A DNA stretch of 64,000 nt from Ensifer sp. IC3342 (lineage in GTDB: Bacteria > Pseudomonadota > Alphaproteobacteria > Rhizobiales > Rhizobiaceae): contig NZ_JADYVE010000001.1 in assembly GCF_020193655.1 (NCBI RefSeq), positions 620,001 through 684,000 on the forward strand, read 5' to 3'. Positions 1 through 9,573 of this stretch are shown here, one piece after another (the first letter of the stretch is position 1; every line of letters starts with the position of its first letter). The notes under the pieces were generated by a model. It was not told the DNA's origin, made no database searches, and worked only from the letters and a program-made list of their open reading frames with translations. The translations under genes and the position numbers were made by a program.

Positions 1-1830
1 GCCCGCCAGCAGGTTCTTGCCTTCCTCGGCGGCGATGAAGGCCGTCAGCGCCTCGACACGCCGCGCGATCAGCAGCAGGTCGTCGGCGTCCGGTGCCAGC
101 ACTGCATCGATCAGATCGTAGCGTGCTCCAAGATCACGCAGATAAACCTTCAGCCGGTCGTGAAAAAAGGCGAGAAGATCGGCAGCAATATCGCCCGCGA
201 CCTCGGGCCTCTGCTGCTTCAGCCCCGCGAGCGCGACGTCGAAAATCGGCCGGAGCGGCAGGCGCGCCTTGCCTTCCAGAATGAGCCGGATCACGCCGAG
301 CGCGGCGCGGCGCAGTGCATAGGGATCCTTCGAGCCCGTCGGCTTTTCGTCGATCGCCCAGAAGCCGACAAGGGTATCGAGCTTGTCGGCAAGCGCGACA
401 GTCACGGCAACGGGATCGGCCGGCACGCGGTCGGACGGCCCCTGGGGCTTGTAGTGATCCTCGATTGCATTGGCGACAGCGGACGTTTCGCCCTGCAGCA
501 CCGCATATTTGTGACCCATGATGCCCTGAAGCTCGGGGAACTCCCCGACGGCCTCGGTCCGCAAATCCGCCTTCGCCAAGACGGCAGCGCGGTCGACCTC
601 AGCAACGTCCGCGCCTGTCACCTTGGCGAGTTCTGCGGCCAGCGAGCGGATGCGGGCGACGCGTTCGCCCTGCGTCCCGAGCTTCGCGTGGAACGTCACG
701 TTCAACGCATCGAGCTTTGCCATGCGCTGGTCGAGCGGCTTCCGGAGGTCGAGCCCGAATTTCTTTGCGGACGCCTCGAGCGTTTCGAGATCCGGCAGGT
801 TGCCCTGGTCCCGCTTCCAGAAATGCGCCGCGTCCGAGAGGCGCGCGCGCACGACCTTGCCGTTGCCGTGGACGATTTCCTTGCCGCCGTCCCTGGCCTC
901 GATATTCGACACGAGGATGAATTTGTTCGACAGCGTCTCGGCGCCCGGCTTGCGCGTGACGAAGCATTTCTGGTTGGTCTTGATCGTCAGGCGGATGATT
1001 TCCGACGGGATTTCGAGATAGCTCTCCTCAAAACTTCCCATCAGCACCTGCGGCCACTCGACGAGGCCCGATACTTCTTCGATCAGTCCCTCGTCCTCGA
1101 CAAGTTCGAGGCCGCTCGCGAAGGCGACATTGTGGGCGTCGGCCGAGATGATCTGCTTGCGGCGCTCGGCATCGATCACGACATTCGCCCTCTCGAGCTT
1201 CTCGGCATAATCGGCAAACCGACGAACGGTGATCGCCTCGGGCGCATGGAAACGGTGGCCGTAGGTCACGTTGGAGGCGACGATGCCGTCGACCTCGAAC
1301 GGAATGACCCTGGTCTCCTCCGTCTCCGAACCGAAGGTGCAGACGATCGACTGGAGCGGGCGTACCCAGCGCAGGCTTCCGGGCCTCGCGGAGGCGGCAC
1401 CGGAACGCATGGATTTGGGCCAGGGGAAATTGCGGATGATCCCCGGCATTACCTCGGCGATGATCTCCTCGGCGGCCCGGCCCGGCTTGAGGATATGGGC
1501 GACGTAAAAATCCCCCTTCTTCGGATCGCTGTGGACATGGGCCTCGCTGATCGAGGATAGGCCGGCGCCGCGCAGGAAGCCTTCGATCGCCTTCTCGTTC
1601 GCGTCGGTGCGCGGTCCCTTGCGCTCCTCGCGAATATCGGCAGAGCGCGCATTCAGGCCGCGGATATCGAGCGTCAGCCGGCGCGGCGTCCAATATTCAC
1701 GGGCGCCTTCATAGGTCAGACCTGCCTCGACCAGCGCGTCCGTCACGAGCTTCTTGAGGTCGCCCGCCGCCTTGCGCTGCATGCGGGCGGGGATTTCTTC
1801 GGAGCGCAGTTCGATAAGAAGATCAGGCAT
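1..1830 (-). CDS. glyS: Glycyl-tRNA synthetase beta subunit (3' end outside window)
   Basis: Beta chain of the bacterial alpha2-beta2 glycyl-tRNA synthetase, which charges tRNA-Gly in the cytoplasm; the beta chain carries tRNA-binding and HD-type regions while the alpha chain holds the catalytic core. Translation from the ATG at 1830 begins [18 protein letters not shown], the typical GlyS N-terminus, and stays open for 610 codons to the window edge. GlyS proteins are usually about 690-770 residues, so the last 80 or more are missing here. Its partner glyQ is about 3 kb upstream on the same strand, separated by a LemA/DUF2207 pair. Frame, homology and context agree. Confidence 0.96.
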   Translation of the reverse strand, partial: MPDLLIELRSEEIPARMQRKAAGDLKKLVTDALVEAGLTYEGAREYWTPRRLTLDIRGLNARSADIREERKGPRTDANEKAIEGFLRGAGLSSISEAHVHSDPKKGDFYVAHILKPGRAAEEIIAEVMPGIIRNFPWPKSMRSGAASARPGSLRWVRPLQSIVCTFGSETEETRVIPFEVDGIVASNVTYGHRFHAPEAITVRRFADYAEKLERANVVIDAERRKQIISADAHNVAFASGLELVEDEGLIEEVSGLVEWPQVLMGSFEESYLEIPSEIIRLTIKTNQKCFVTRKPGAETLSNKFILVSNIEARDGGKEIVHGNGKVVRARLSDAAHFWKRDQGNLPDLETLEASAKKFGLDLRKPLDQRMAKLDALNVTFHAKLGTQGERVARIRSLAAELAKVTGADVAEVDRAAVLAKADLRTEAVGEFPELQGIMGHKYAVLQGETSAVANAIEDHYKPQGPSDRVPADPVAVTVALADKLDTLVGFWAIDEKPTGSKDPYALRRAALGVIRLILEGKARLPLRPIFDVALAGLKQQRPEVAGDIAADLLAFFHDRLKVYLRDLGARYDLIDAVLAPDADDLLLIARRVEALTAFIAAEEGKNLLAG

Positions 1831-1934
1831 GGGACTCTGGACTTTGTTCTGTTCCGGACGGTTGCGGCGGACTTAGCAAGCTCCGATGAAAAAGTCACCA
1901 AGCCCGGCAAGGAAATTGGCCTGTTGCGGCGGCA

Positions 1935-3875
1935 CTACCAGCCGCCACCGCCACCACCGCCGCCGCCACCGCCGGAAAAGCCGCCACCAGTGGAAAAGCC
2001 CGAGGACGAGCTTTTGGGCGGCGGCGGCAATGACGACGTCATGGTATCCGCCATCGAACCGGCGAACCCGCCGATCCTGTCGCCGAAGGAGCCCGGACCG
2101 AAGGAATCGCCGTGATACCAGCTCGGCTGATATGCGGCGGCAGCGGCCGCGCCTGCAGACGCGGCAAGCAGCCAGCGGTCGAACGTCTCCGTCCATGGTT
2201 TTTCGACGCCGAGCGCCACGGCATAGGGCAGCAGCGTCTCGAAGTGGCGGGGCGACATTTCGGGCGCGCCCTGCAGGTTCATCCGGTCCTTCTCGGCGAG
2301 CGTCATGTATTGCCGCAGCCCGTCGATCCCGTCCATCATCCGTGTGCCGAGCGGCGTCGGGGCCCCCATCAGGAAGAAGAAAAGTACATTGACGAGCACG
2401 ATGCCGCCAACCGCGAAGAGCAGTGGCAGATCCTCCGCCCCAGTCGCCGAGAAGACGATGGCCGCCAGGACCCCGGAAAATATCGTGAGGAACACGAATG
2501 CGAAGAAGGCCAGGACTACGATCGACATGATGCGACGCGCCAGGCTCGATCCGCGGCGGAACGACTTGCCGAACGAGACGGCGAAAATCGAGACGAAAAA
2601 GGCAATGAAAACCGGCACGATGACCAGCGGAATGCTTTCCACGCTGAGATCGCCAAAGATGAAGAGTGCCGCCAAGGCAAACAGTGAAAGTACGACGCCG
2701 CCGACAATATAGGCTATGTTGGCGCGGTAGTACTTGCCGCGGTGTTCCCGCTCCATCGAACTGCGGAAGGCAGACCCCGCCGCCTCGGCCTTCTTGCCGT
2801 TCGCCCGATCGATGGTGAGTTTGCCGCCGGCCGTCGCGATCGATTTCATCAGCGTCGCCTCGCCGGTCGGCAGCTTTTCTGCTCCCCCCTTGCCCGTCGC
2901 GGTGATGACGATCGCCTTCTTAAGGTCGTCGAGAACAACATGTCCCTTGACCGCCAGGTTGAGCGCGGCGGCCGACAGCGCGGTCCATCCCTCGCCGGAG
3001 AACCCCTTGTTGTCGATATAGTTGACGAGCGCCGGCGAAATGCCGTCAGGCGCATCCCAGCGCGGCACCATTACACCGCGCTCAGGGTCGCGGCCGACGC
3101 GCACCCAGGCGCGTCCGTAGTAGAGCGCGACAAGGACGAGGCCTGCACCAGCGATGACCAGGGCCAGACGATCACGCAGCCACCAGATGTTTTCCCGCGA
3201 TGCGCTTGGTCGGTCGATGCTTCCCTTCGGCAGCTTGACCGCGATCGTCAGGCCCTCCTGCGGCCGCAGCCGGCGCGTAGTCGCGAAGAAGATCTCGTCG
3301 CCCTCCTCGACGGCCCGCGCATCCTTGCCCGTCGCGCCATAACCGCCGGTAAACACGTCAAGCGCTTCGGATTTCACGCCTTCCGGCAAGGTGACGGTGG
3401 CGGTTGCCTCCTCGATCGGGAAGGCCCACTCGGTTCCGGTCACGTTCCAATAGAGTTCGTCGTGATCGTCGAAGAAACGTATCTGCCGGCTTGTCTCATA
3501 GGTGATCTGGAACGTGTGCTCCCCGAGCGGCAGGAACACGTCGGCCTCGCCGGTATAGATGCGGATACCGCCGTCGATCGCTTCCGTGCGGTAGCTCTCC
3601 TCCTCGCCGTCGCGTTCCACGGAGATGAGATCGAAGTCCACCTTGCTGCGCCGGCCCCGCGCGTCGGCAAAGGTCAGCGGGAAATCGCGATAGATGCCGC
3701 GCCGAATCTGGTTGCCCTCGACATTGGCCGTGATCGTCTCGGTCACGGTGAGCGTTCCGTCCTTTGCGACCTCGATGACCGAATGGAACGACGAGATAAA
3801 CTCTTGCGCGGCTGCGGTGATTGGCCAAACAAGGACGAGAAGAACCAACGCAAGCGCTGCGGAAAACCGCTTCAT
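1935..3875 (-). CDS. DUF2207 membrane protein with glycine-rich C-terminus
   Basis: Predicted 646-residue envelope protein. Residues 1-24 look like a cleavable signal peptide (hydrophobic run ending AAAQ). An extracytoplasmic DUF2207-like domain follows to about residue 230, then a membrane segment near 235-260 and a second cluster of hydrophobic segments between about 395 and 510. The C-terminus is a run of Gly with FSGGG units ending in Trp, typical of this family. The ATG at 3875 was chosen over an upstream in-frame ATG at 3977 because the signal peptide starts there and the upstream part overlaps lemA. It lies 22 bases after lemA, and the LemA/DUF2207 pairing is common in bacteria. The biochemical role is unknown. 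Confidence 0.9.
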   Translation of the reverse strand: MKRFSAALALVLLVLVWPITAAAQEFISSFHSVIEVAKDGTLTVTETITANVEGNQIRRGIYRDFPLTFADARGRRSKVDFDLISVERDGEEESYRTEAIDGGIRIYTGEADVFLPLGEHTFQITYETSRQIRFFDDHDELYWNVTGTEWAFPIEEATATVTLPEGVKSEALDVFTGGYGATGKDARAVEEGDEIFFATTRRLRPQEGLTIAVKLPKGSIDRPSASRENIWWLRDRLALVIAGAGLVLVALYYGRAWVRVGRDPERGVMVPRWDAPDGISPALVNYIDNKGFSGEGWTALSAAALNLAVKGHVVLDDLKKAIVITATGKGGAEKLPTGEATLMKSIATAGGKLTIDRANGKKAEAAGSAFRSSMEREHRGKYYRANIAYIVGGVVLSLFALAALFIFGDLSVESIPLVIVPVFIAFFVSIFAVSFGKSFRRGSSLARRIMSIVVLAFFAFVFLTIFSGVLAAIVFSATGAEDLPLLFAVGGIVLVNVLFFFLMGAPTPLGTRMMDGIDGLRQYMTLAEKDRMNLQGAPEMSPRHFETLLPYAVALGVEKPWTETFDRWLLAASAGAAAAAAYQPSWYHGDSFGPGSFGDRIGGFAGSMADTMTSSLPPPPKSSSSGFSTGGGFSGGGGGGGGGGGW

Positions 3876-3897
3876 CGCAATTCCCTTCTCCGCATCG

Positions 3898-4446
3898 TCA
3901 GAACTTGACCGATGGCACCGCCCGGTCCGCTTCGTTGGCAATCTCGAAATAGCCGGCCTTGGCAAAACGAAAGGCATTGGCGATCAGATTGGACGGGAAG
4001 CTTTCGACCTTGACATTAAGGTCACGGGCAGCGCCGTTGTAATAGCGCCGGGACATCTGGATCTCGCCTTCGATCGTCTCAAGCGTGCGCTGCAGCTCCG
4101 CAAAATTCTCGTTGGCCTTGAGGTCCGGATAGGCTTCCGCGAGCGCAAAAAGTTTGCCGAGTGCCTGTGAAAGTGCTCCTTCAACGGCCGCCCTGGCAGC
4201 GACGTCGCCCTCCGGCACGGCTTGCGCTCGATTGCGCAACGAGACGACTTCTTCAAGCGTCGACTTTTCGTGCGCCGCATAACCCTTCACCGTCTCGATC
4301 AGATTGGGGATCAGATCAGCGCGCCGCTTCAATTGTACATCGATGCCGGACCAGGCCTCTTCGGCGACCTGCCGCGCCTTGACGAGGCCGTTGTAGACGA
4401 GAACCAGATAAAGGATCACCGCGACGCCGATTGCCAATCCGATCAT
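3898..4446 (-). CDS. LemA family protein
   Basis: A 182-residue protein with an N-terminal membrane anchor (about residues 2-19, [20 protein letters not shown]), then a long helical domain with the LemA signature: the segment [20 protein letters not shown] at about 39-58 and a C-terminal [10 protein letters not shown] stretch. LemA proteins are anchored by one N-terminal helix with a helical bundle on the other side; their molecular role is poorly defined. It is the first gene of a two-gene unit with the DUF2207 gene, 22 bases apart. The family call is secure; function is not. Confidence 0.93.
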   Translation of the reverse strand: MIGLAIGVAVILYLVLVYNGLVKARQVAEEAWSGIDVQLKRRADLIPNLIETVKGYAAHEKSTLEEVVSLRNRAQAVPEGDVAARAAVEGALSQALGKLFALAEAYPDLKANENFAELQRTLETIEGEIQMSRRYYNGAARDLNVKVESFPSNLIANAFRFAKAGYFEIANEADRAVPSVKF

Positions 4447-4683
4447 GAAAGCCCCTCCTTGAGAATCCGCCAGAGATTAGCACCGGCCTTCCAGCTTGAA
4501 AGGCATTTTTTGCAATCAAAGCAATGTTGCGAGCGCCTCGCATGGCATGTGCGAGCTCAATTTCCTTACATCGGAATCGGCGACCGTCTGCAACTACAAA
4601 GCTGTTCCTCCGGGAACGGCGCTGAAACTAAGGATAGGCGAAAGTCGTCTTATCGAACAACTCAAGACGCAAAGCCCAGGACC

Positions 4684-4887
4684 ATGAAAACGCTCGCAAC
4701 TCCCATCAACGTAATCGCCTTCATGGCCCTCTTCGTTGCCTATGCGAGCGGAGCCCAGGGCGACAGGCCGAACGGCGTGCGCCGCGCATTGCAGACCTAT
4801 GGCGGCCAGCTTTCGCTGGAGGCATTTCCGACCGCCGGTCTTCTGTTGACGGACACCCGCCGATGCGCGCGAGGCCCCTGCCGCTGA
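4684..4887 (+). CDS. Possible small exported protein
   Basis: A 67-codon frame on the plus strand between lemA and glyQ, both on the minus strand. It begins MKTLATPINVIAFMALFVAY followed by ASGAQG, which resembles a signal peptide with a cleavage site near residues 22-25; about 43 mature residues contain two cysteines close to the end. A weak purine-rich stretch precedes the ATG. I recognise no family, and the mature part could be non-coding. The only support is the signal-like start and the otherwise empty 480-base gap (4447-4926), in which I see nothing else. Confidence 0.35.
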   Translation: MKTLATPINVIAFMALFVAYASGAQGDRPNGVRRALQTYGGQLSLEAFPTAGLLLTDTRRCARGPCR

Positions 4888-4926
4888 CGATCTTTCGATC
4901 GAAACGGAGGGCGGTAACCCCGTCGA

Positions 4927-5889
4927 CTATGCTGCTTCCTTATTCCCGTTCGCGCCGCCGGCATCGGTCAGCAGGAACGCCTCCCCGCAGGCTTTTGCCA
5001 GCGTGCGGACGCGCAGGATATAGCTCTGGCGCTCCGTCACGGAAATCACGCCACGCGCGTCCAGCAGATTGAAGACGTGACTCGCCTTGATGCACTGATC
5101 GTAGGCGGGGAACACGCATTTGTGCAGGCGATTGTTGCTGCTGTCGCCGGGCGCACCGGCCGCCAGCAGTGCCAGGCACTCCCTTTCCGCGTCGATGAAA
5201 TGCTGGTGAAGCATCGCCGTATTGGCATATTCGAAGTTGTATCGGGAATATTCCTGCTCGGCCTGCAGGAAGACATCGCCATAGCTGATCTTCTCGGCGC
5301 CCTCGCGACCATTGAAGTTCAGGTCGTAAACATTGTCGACACCCTGGACATACATGGCGAGACGCTCGAGACCATAGGTCAGCTCGCCGGAAACAGGCGA
5401 GCATTCGATGCCGCAGACCTGCTGAAAATAGGTGAACTGCGACACTTCCATGCCGTCGCACCAGCACTCCCAGCCGAGACCCCAGGCGCCGAGCGTCGGG
5501 CTCTCCCAGTCATCTTCGACGAAGCGGATGTCATGCAGCAGCGGGTCGAGGCCGATCGCGCTCAGCGAGCCGAGATAGAGCTCCTGGAGATTGGACGGGT
5601 TCGGCTTCAGGAGCACCTGGTATTGGTAGTAGTGCTGAAGCCGGTTCGGGTTCTCTCCGTAGCGCCCATCGGTCGGGCGGCGTGACGGCTGGACGTAAGC
5701 CGCATGCCACGGCTTCGGCCCGAGCGCGCGCAGCGTCGTCGCCGGATGAAACGTACCGGCGCCAACCTCCATGTCGTAGGGCTGGAGCACGGCGCAGCCC
5801 TTATCGGCCCAATAGTTGTGCAGCGTCAGGATCAAGGCCTGAAAGGAGCGCTTCGGGTTCATATGGTCCGGGAGGGAGGCGGTGGTCAT
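4927..5889 (-). CDS. glyQ: Glycyl-tRNA synthetase alpha subunit
   Basis: Catalytic chain of the tetrameric glycyl-tRNA synthetase, working with glyS further downstream on the same strand. The product is 320 residues from the ATG at 5889 and contains the strongly conserved stretches [42 protein letters not shown] and [16 protein letters not shown] sequence (here [23 protein letters not shown]), diagnostic for the alpha chain. An ATG nine codons later is an alternative start, and in-frame extension upstream to 5952 is not family-like. The family is normally about 300-315 residues. Unlike many genomes, glyQ and glyS are not adjacent here. Confidence 0.97.
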   Translation of the reverse strand: MTTASLPDHMNPKRSFQALILTLHNYWADKGCAVLQPYDMEVGAGTFHPATTLRALGPKPWHAAYVQPSRRPTDGRYGENPNRLQHYYQYQVLLKPNPSNLQELYLGSLSAIGLDPLLHDIRFVEDDWESPTLGAWGLGWECWCDGMEVSQFTYFQQVCGIECSPVSGELTYGLERLAMYVQGVDNVYDLNFNGREGAEKISYGDVFLQAEQEYSRYNFEYANTAMLHQHFIDAERECLALLAAGAPGDSSNNRLHKCVFPAYDQCIKASHVFNLLDARGVISVTERQSYILRVRTLAKACGEAFLLTDAGGANGNKEAA

Positions 5890-5986
5890 GGGATCACGTC
5901 CGAATTCTTCGAAATTTGCCGGACAGGTGCCACGCCGCACGGCAAGGGTCAAGCGTCTTGCTGATCCCCGTCAGGATGAAACGCCT

Positions 5987-6178
5987 TCACTCGTCGTCGC
6001 GCTTCAGGCGGTATTCTCCGGTCTTCGGATCCTTGACAAGAGTTCCATTGGCGCCAGTCTGTTTCTCGCGGCGCAGACGCTCCCGCTGCCGCGCCAGCTT
6101 CTCGGCGTCGGCAATGAATTTCCGATATCCGATCCAGGCGATAATACCGATGATCAGGAGCAGGATAAGCTGCGGCAT
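5987..6178 (-). CDS. Small single-pass membrane protein
   Basis: A 63-residue protein starting MPQLILLLIIGIIAWIGYRK: one N-terminal membrane helix (about 3-18) followed by a basic, probably helical cytoplasmic tail rich in Arg, Lys and Glu. The ATG at 6178 is preceded by a near-ideal Shine-Dalgarno sequence (AGAGGAGGAAC), which decides the start over an in-frame ATG at 6241. I do not recognise a characterised family. It sits between the S49 peptidase gene and glyQ, same strand, but the gaps (about 100 bases each side) do not force an operon. Confidence 0.8.
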   Translation of the reverse strand: MPQLILLLIIGIIAWIGYRKFIADAEKLARQRERLRREKQTGANGTLVKDPKTGEYRLKRDDE

Positions 6179-6295
6179 TGTTCCTCCTCTGCACGCTTCC
6201 TCCAATAGACCCGATGCCGGCGAAGCGATGCAGCCTTTCAAAGTGTAACAGCCACCTCCTGCGCATGGCCAGATGCGCGGGTAAGGGAGCCTGAT

Positions 6296-7162
6296 CTAGA
6301 GGCCGTACCGCGCCCACAGCGCCCTTTCCTCGAGCGCTTCGACAAGCCCCGCAGCCGCCGAAGCAGCCAGGGGTACTGCGATCGCAGCGGCAACGGCCGC
6401 GCCCGGTTGGCGGCGGCCGAAGAGGCTGCGTGCAGGCTGGATTAATTCGAGCCGTGTTTTCGCGCCATAGCGTCTCTTCACCTCTCCGCGCATATCGCCA
6501 AGAGCGTCGACAAGGCCTAGCTCCTGCCCGCGTCGACCGGTCCAGAAGAGGCCGGAAAAGATATCGGGATGGTCGGCCAGGAGGGTTCCTCGGCGGGTCT
6601 TGACCATCTGGATGAACGTGTCGTGGATCTCGAGCTGCAAGCTCTTGAGGAACTCGACGTCGCGTTCCTTTTCCGGCTGGAACGGATCGAGCACCACCTT
6701 GTTTTCACCGGCCGTGTAGACACGCCGCTCGACACCGATCTTCTTCAGGAGTTCCGGGAAGCCGAAGCCACCGGAAACGACGCCGATCGAGCCGACGATC
6801 GAGGTCGGATCGGCGATGATCTCGTCGCCGGCAAGCGCGATCATGTAGCCGCCGGACGCAGCGACGTCTTCGACGAAGATGAGGACGCGCTTCTTTTTTT
6901 CTTCCGCGAGGTCGCGGATGCGCTGGTAAATCAGGCGCGACTGCACCGGCGAGCCGCCCGGCGAATTGATGGAGATGGCAACCGCCGGAGCATCCTTGAC
7001 CGAGAAGGCCTTGTCCAGAAGCGGGGCCACGGCCGCAAGGTTTAGAACTGGGCGGAATTGGCCGCCGCCGGCCATAATCGCGCCGTGAAGCCTGATCGCC
7101 GGGATCGTCAATCCCTCCCCGCGGAACCGTTTCGGCATCAGCCTTTTCAAGAATCCGGCCAT
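6296..7162 (-). CDS. S49 family serine peptidase (SppA/SohB-like)
   Basis: A 288-residue protease of the signal-peptide-peptidase/SohB family, which degrades cleaved signal peptides or membrane protein fragments. The Ser-Lys dyad is visible: Ser103 in VAASGGYMIA and Lys155 in AGENKVVLDP. Upstream, VAISINSPGGSP (about 61-72) is the usual oxyanion-region motif. It is a short single-domain form with no evident N-terminal signal anchor; a hydrophobic Ala/Val stretch near the C-terminus (about 255-275) may contact the membrane. AGGAG lies six bases before the ATG. Which membrane face it acts on cannot be told from the sequence. Confidence 0.92.
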   Translation of the reverse strand: MAGFLKRLMPKRFRGEGLTIPAIRLHGAIMAGGGQFRPVLNLAAVAPLLDKAFSVKDAPAVAISINSPGGSPVQSRLIYQRIRDLAEEKKKRVLIFVEDVAASGGYMIALAGDEIIADPTSIVGSIGVVSGGFGFPELLKKIGVERRVYTAGENKVVLDPFQPEKERDVEFLKSLQLEIHDTFIQMVKTRRGTLLADHPDIFSGLFWTGRRGQELGLVDALGDMRGEVKRRYGAKTRLELIQPARSLFGRRQPGAAVAAAIAVPLAASAAAGLVEALEERALWARYGL

Positions 7163-7247
7163 TTCAACTCCTGCCCGTCACAAACCTGCTCTGCATGTAT
7201 GCTCTGCCGTGGCAAACGCAATGCCCCATTTCTGCGCTTACGTTTTA

Positions 7248-8021
7248 TCACCGTCGGCGGTACGCGGCCCGCCCATTGTTGAGATCATCCACTTCCGGAG
7301 AAAAGCGGTGCGTTCCCTCGTCATGCATGATGAGTGGCGCACGCAGAGCCAGTCGCTTGCGGCTCTGCTTGATCGCCGTCACGAGGATGCGCACGGCATT
7401 CTCGCCGGCGCGTGGAAGAAGCGGCGTGATCTCGATACCACCGAAACGCCGGCCGCATGCCGCGATGATCTCGGCGATCGACTCCGGCCGGGCAATGAGA
7501 GACAGCTGCCCGCCTGGCTTCATGATCGCCCCCGCGGTCTTGATCCACGTCTCGAAAAGATCGTCGGTCATCGCGTGAGCTTCGGCCTTGAGGCTGTCCG
7601 GCGTCTTCCGGTCGGCGACATCGTTGAACGGCGGGTTCATGATCACATGATCGAAGGCGTCGTCCGGCAGGCCCGCGGCGGCGCGCGCCTTGCCGTTCAG
7701 CGACACGTCCGCCTCGAGCACCGAGACCCGCGAAGCGAAATATGCATTCTGCGGCAGTGCGAGGCTGCGGCGAGCGAAGCCGGCCATGATGGCCGAACGC
7801 TCCACCAGGAGGACGTCCGCCTCCTCTAGCCTGGAGGCGACCGCCATGCCGGCGGCACCCGCGCCGGCGCCGAGATCGGCCACGCGGCAGCCATCGCGGC
7901 AGGAAACGAGCGAGGCGAGGAGCATCGCATCCATGCCGGAGCGATGCCCCTGGCCCAGCGGTTGAATCAAGTGAAACCTTCCCCGGTGGAAGGCGTCCAC
8001 GGTTTCCGGCATCGTCGTCAT
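7248..8021 (-). CDS. TrmN6-like N6-adenine methyltransferase
   Basis: A 257-residue class I SAM-dependent methyltransferase. The SAM-binding motif VADLGAGAGAAG is at about residues 47-58, and the catalytic NPPF motif of N6-adenine (or N-methylating) enzymes is at 129-132. The N-terminal QPLGQGHRSGMDAMLLAS is characteristic of the tRNA1(Val) A37 methyltransferase-like group (YfiC/TrmN6). The ATG at 8021 was chosen because GGAGGGG lies about eight bases upstream; longer in-frame sequence to 8105 overlaps the DUF2007 gene. tRNA is the likely substrate by family, but this is inference. Confidence 0.88.
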   Translation of the reverse strand: MTTMPETVDAFHRGRFHLIQPLGQGHRSGMDAMLLASLVSCRDGCRVADLGAGAGAAGMAVASRLEEADVLLVERSAIMAGFARRSLALPQNAYFASRVSVLEADVSLNGKARAAAGLPDDAFDHVIMNPPFNDVADRKTPDSLKAEAHAMTDDLFETWIKTAGAIMKPGGQLSLIARPESIAEIIAACGRRFGGIEITPLLPRAGENAVRILVTAIKQSRKRLALRAPLIMHDEGTHRFSPEVDDLNNGRAAYRRR

Positions 8022-8073
8022 CGTGCCGCCCCTCCGAAAGGAAGGTCGCAAATGGTTCGCGGAAACGCCGAAT

Positions 8074-8295
8074 TCACTGCCGCAATTCCCTTTCCAGGCC
8101 CGCATCGATCAGGATCCGCCGCGCCCTCTCGGCATCATCCTCCGTAACCAGGAAACGGCGCGGCAAAAGTCCAAGCGAGCCTTCCAGTATGCTCATGCCC
8201 TGATCGGCAATAAGGCAGCCGATGCCGGCGTCCTTCATCAGGCTCTCGGCGAAGGAGAGGAGTACGGCGTCGTTGGTGCGGATCAGTTCCTTCAT
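8074..8295 (-). CDS. DUF2007 domain protein
   Basis: A 73-residue protein (MKELIRTNDAVLLSFAESLM and following) matching the small DUF2007 family, sometimes called a putative signal-transducing protein. The compact alpha/beta fold includes GIGCLIADQGMS near the middle and a C-terminal EDDAERARRIL helix. It is 52 bases upstream of the TrmN6-like gene on the same strand, probably co-transcribed, and divergent from ispB. No catalytic residues are apparent and no role is established. Confidence 0.85.
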   Translation of the reverse strand: MKELIRTNDAVLLSFAESLMKDAGIGCLIADQGMSILEGSLGLLPRRFLVTEDDAERARRILIDAGLERELRQ

Positions 8296-8344
8296 TTGGC
8301 TCGGTTTTCCTGTCGTATTTCAAGCAAGCGAGGCAATTCGCCTC

Positions 8345-8373
8345 TTGCCGCCTGAAAGCCCTCTTTCTATTGT
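8345..8373 (+). promoter_or_regulatory. Candidate sigma-70-type promoter for ispB
   Basis: TTGCCG at 8345-8350 and TATTGT at 8368-8373 are separated by 17 bases and end about 30 bases before the TTG start of the polyprenyl synthase, in the 109-base gap between divergent genes. Match to consensus is partial; no transcript evidence. Confidence 0.35.
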
Positions 8374-8404
8374 CGAAACCAACGATGAAACAGGAGTCCG
8401 GGCG

Positions 8405-9421
8405 TTGGGCGTAGTGATACCGCTGGAAGACAATAAAAACAAACAGGCGTCTGTGAAGCCGCTCGTCGACCTGACCATGTCCGACATGGAACGGGTCAAC
8501 CAGCTCATCCTGTCCAAGGCCGGCTCCGATGTCCAGATGATCCCGGAGGTCGCCAACCACCTGATTTCATCCGGCGGCAAACGCCTGCGCCCCATGCTGA
8601 CGCTCGCCGCCGCCTCGATGTTCGGCTACCAAGGCGACGCCCATGTCAAGCTCGCGACCAGCGTCGAATTCATGCACACGGCGACCCTGTTGCACGACGA
8701 CGTCGTGGACGAAAGCGATCTCAGGCGCGGAAAATCGACGGCGCGCACGATCTGGGGCAACCAGGCAAGCGTGCTCGTTGGCGACTTCCTGCTCGGTCAA
8801 GCATTCCGCATGATGGTCGATGTCGGCTCGCTCGAGGCTCTCGACGTGCTTTCGACGGCAGCCTCGGTCATTGCCGAAGGCGAAGTCCTGCAGCTTTCGG
8901 TCGCCAAGAACATGGAGACGACCGAAGACGACTACCTGCAGGTGATCCGCGCCAAGACGGCGGCACTCTTCGCCGCGGCGGCGGAAGTCGGACCGATCGT
9001 TGCAGCAACCAGCAAGGCGAACCGCAACGCGCTGAAGTCCTACGGTATGAACCTTGGACTGGCGTTCCAACTGGTCGACGACGTCCTCGACTACGGCGGC
9101 TCTTCAAGCGATCTCGGCAAGAATGTCGGCGATGATTTCCGCGAAGGGAAGATCACGCTGCCGGTCATCCTCTCCTATCGCCGCGGCACGCCGGAAGACC
9201 GCACCTTCTGGCGCGAAGCTATCGAAGGCGGAAACAATGACGGCGCCAATCTCGAAAAGGCGCTTGGCCTCATCCGGCGCTATGGCGGGCTTACCGACAC
9301 GATTGCGCGTGCGCAGCATTATGGCACGATCGCGCGTGACGCCTTGGCGCCCTTGCCGGCCTCTCCGTGGAAATCAGCGCTGATAGAGGTGATCGATTTC
9401 TGCATCGATCGAGTAAGCTAG
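8405..9421 (+). CDS. ispB: Long-chain polyprenyl diphosphate synthase (IspB type)
   Basis: Elongates farnesyl diphosphate with isopentenyl diphosphate units to make the side chain of ubiquinone (decaprenyl in most rhizobia, octaprenyl in enterics). The 338-residue product shows GGKRLRP at 57-63 and both aspartate-rich motifs, DDVVD at 98-102 and DDVLD at 225-229, which bind the Mg-diphosphate substrates. The start is set at TTG 8405, giving MGVVIPLEDNKNKQ; CAGGAG lies eight bases upstream, and no in-frame ATG fits the family N-terminus. Product chain length cannot be read from sequence with certainty. Confidence 0.94.
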   Translation: MGVVIPLEDNKNKQASVKPLVDLTMSDMERVNQLILSKAGSDVQMIPEVANHLISSGGKRLRPMLTLAAASMFGYQGDAHVKLATSVEFMHTATLLHDDVVDESDLRRGKSTARTIWGNQASVLVGDFLLGQAFRMMVDVGSLEALDVLSTAASVIAEGEVLQLSVAKNMETTEDDYLQVIRAKTAALFAAAAEVGPIVAATSKANRNALKSYGMNLGLAFQLVDDVLDYGGSSSDLGKNVGDDFREGKITLPVILSYRRGTPEDRTFWREAIEGGNNDGANLEKALGLIRRYGGLTDTIARAQHYGTIARDALAPLPASPWKSALIEVIDFCIDRVS

Positions 9422-9530
9422 ACCGGCGGACAGTTCCATATTAGGAATTTCTTGCCGCGTTGCGCCAAAAAAGCCATTCTGTTCCTCAAGACTTGCTTCC
9501 GGCAATCTCCGATCGATCCGGAACAACCAG

Positions 9531-9556
9531 CGACGGTGCAGCAAAACGCACCGTCG
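9531..9556 (+). promoter_or_regulatory. Perfect 9-bp hairpin in the leader of the TPR gene
   Basis: CGACGGTGC (9531-9539) pairs exactly with GCACCGTCG (9548-9556) around an 8-base loop AGCAAAAC. It ends 17 bases before the ATG of the TPR protein and is not followed by a U-run, so it is more likely a leader structure than an intrinsic terminator for ispB. Confidence 0.4.
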
Positions 9557-9573
9557 GCGATGAAAGGTTTGAT

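Noticed and set aside
160..1560. 466-codon plus-strand open frame
   Set aside because: Shadow of glyS, whose frame is confirmed by family sequence.
1924..2115. Proline-run ORF on the plus strand
   Set aside because: Complement of the glycine-rich tail of the DUF2207 protein, not a separate gene.
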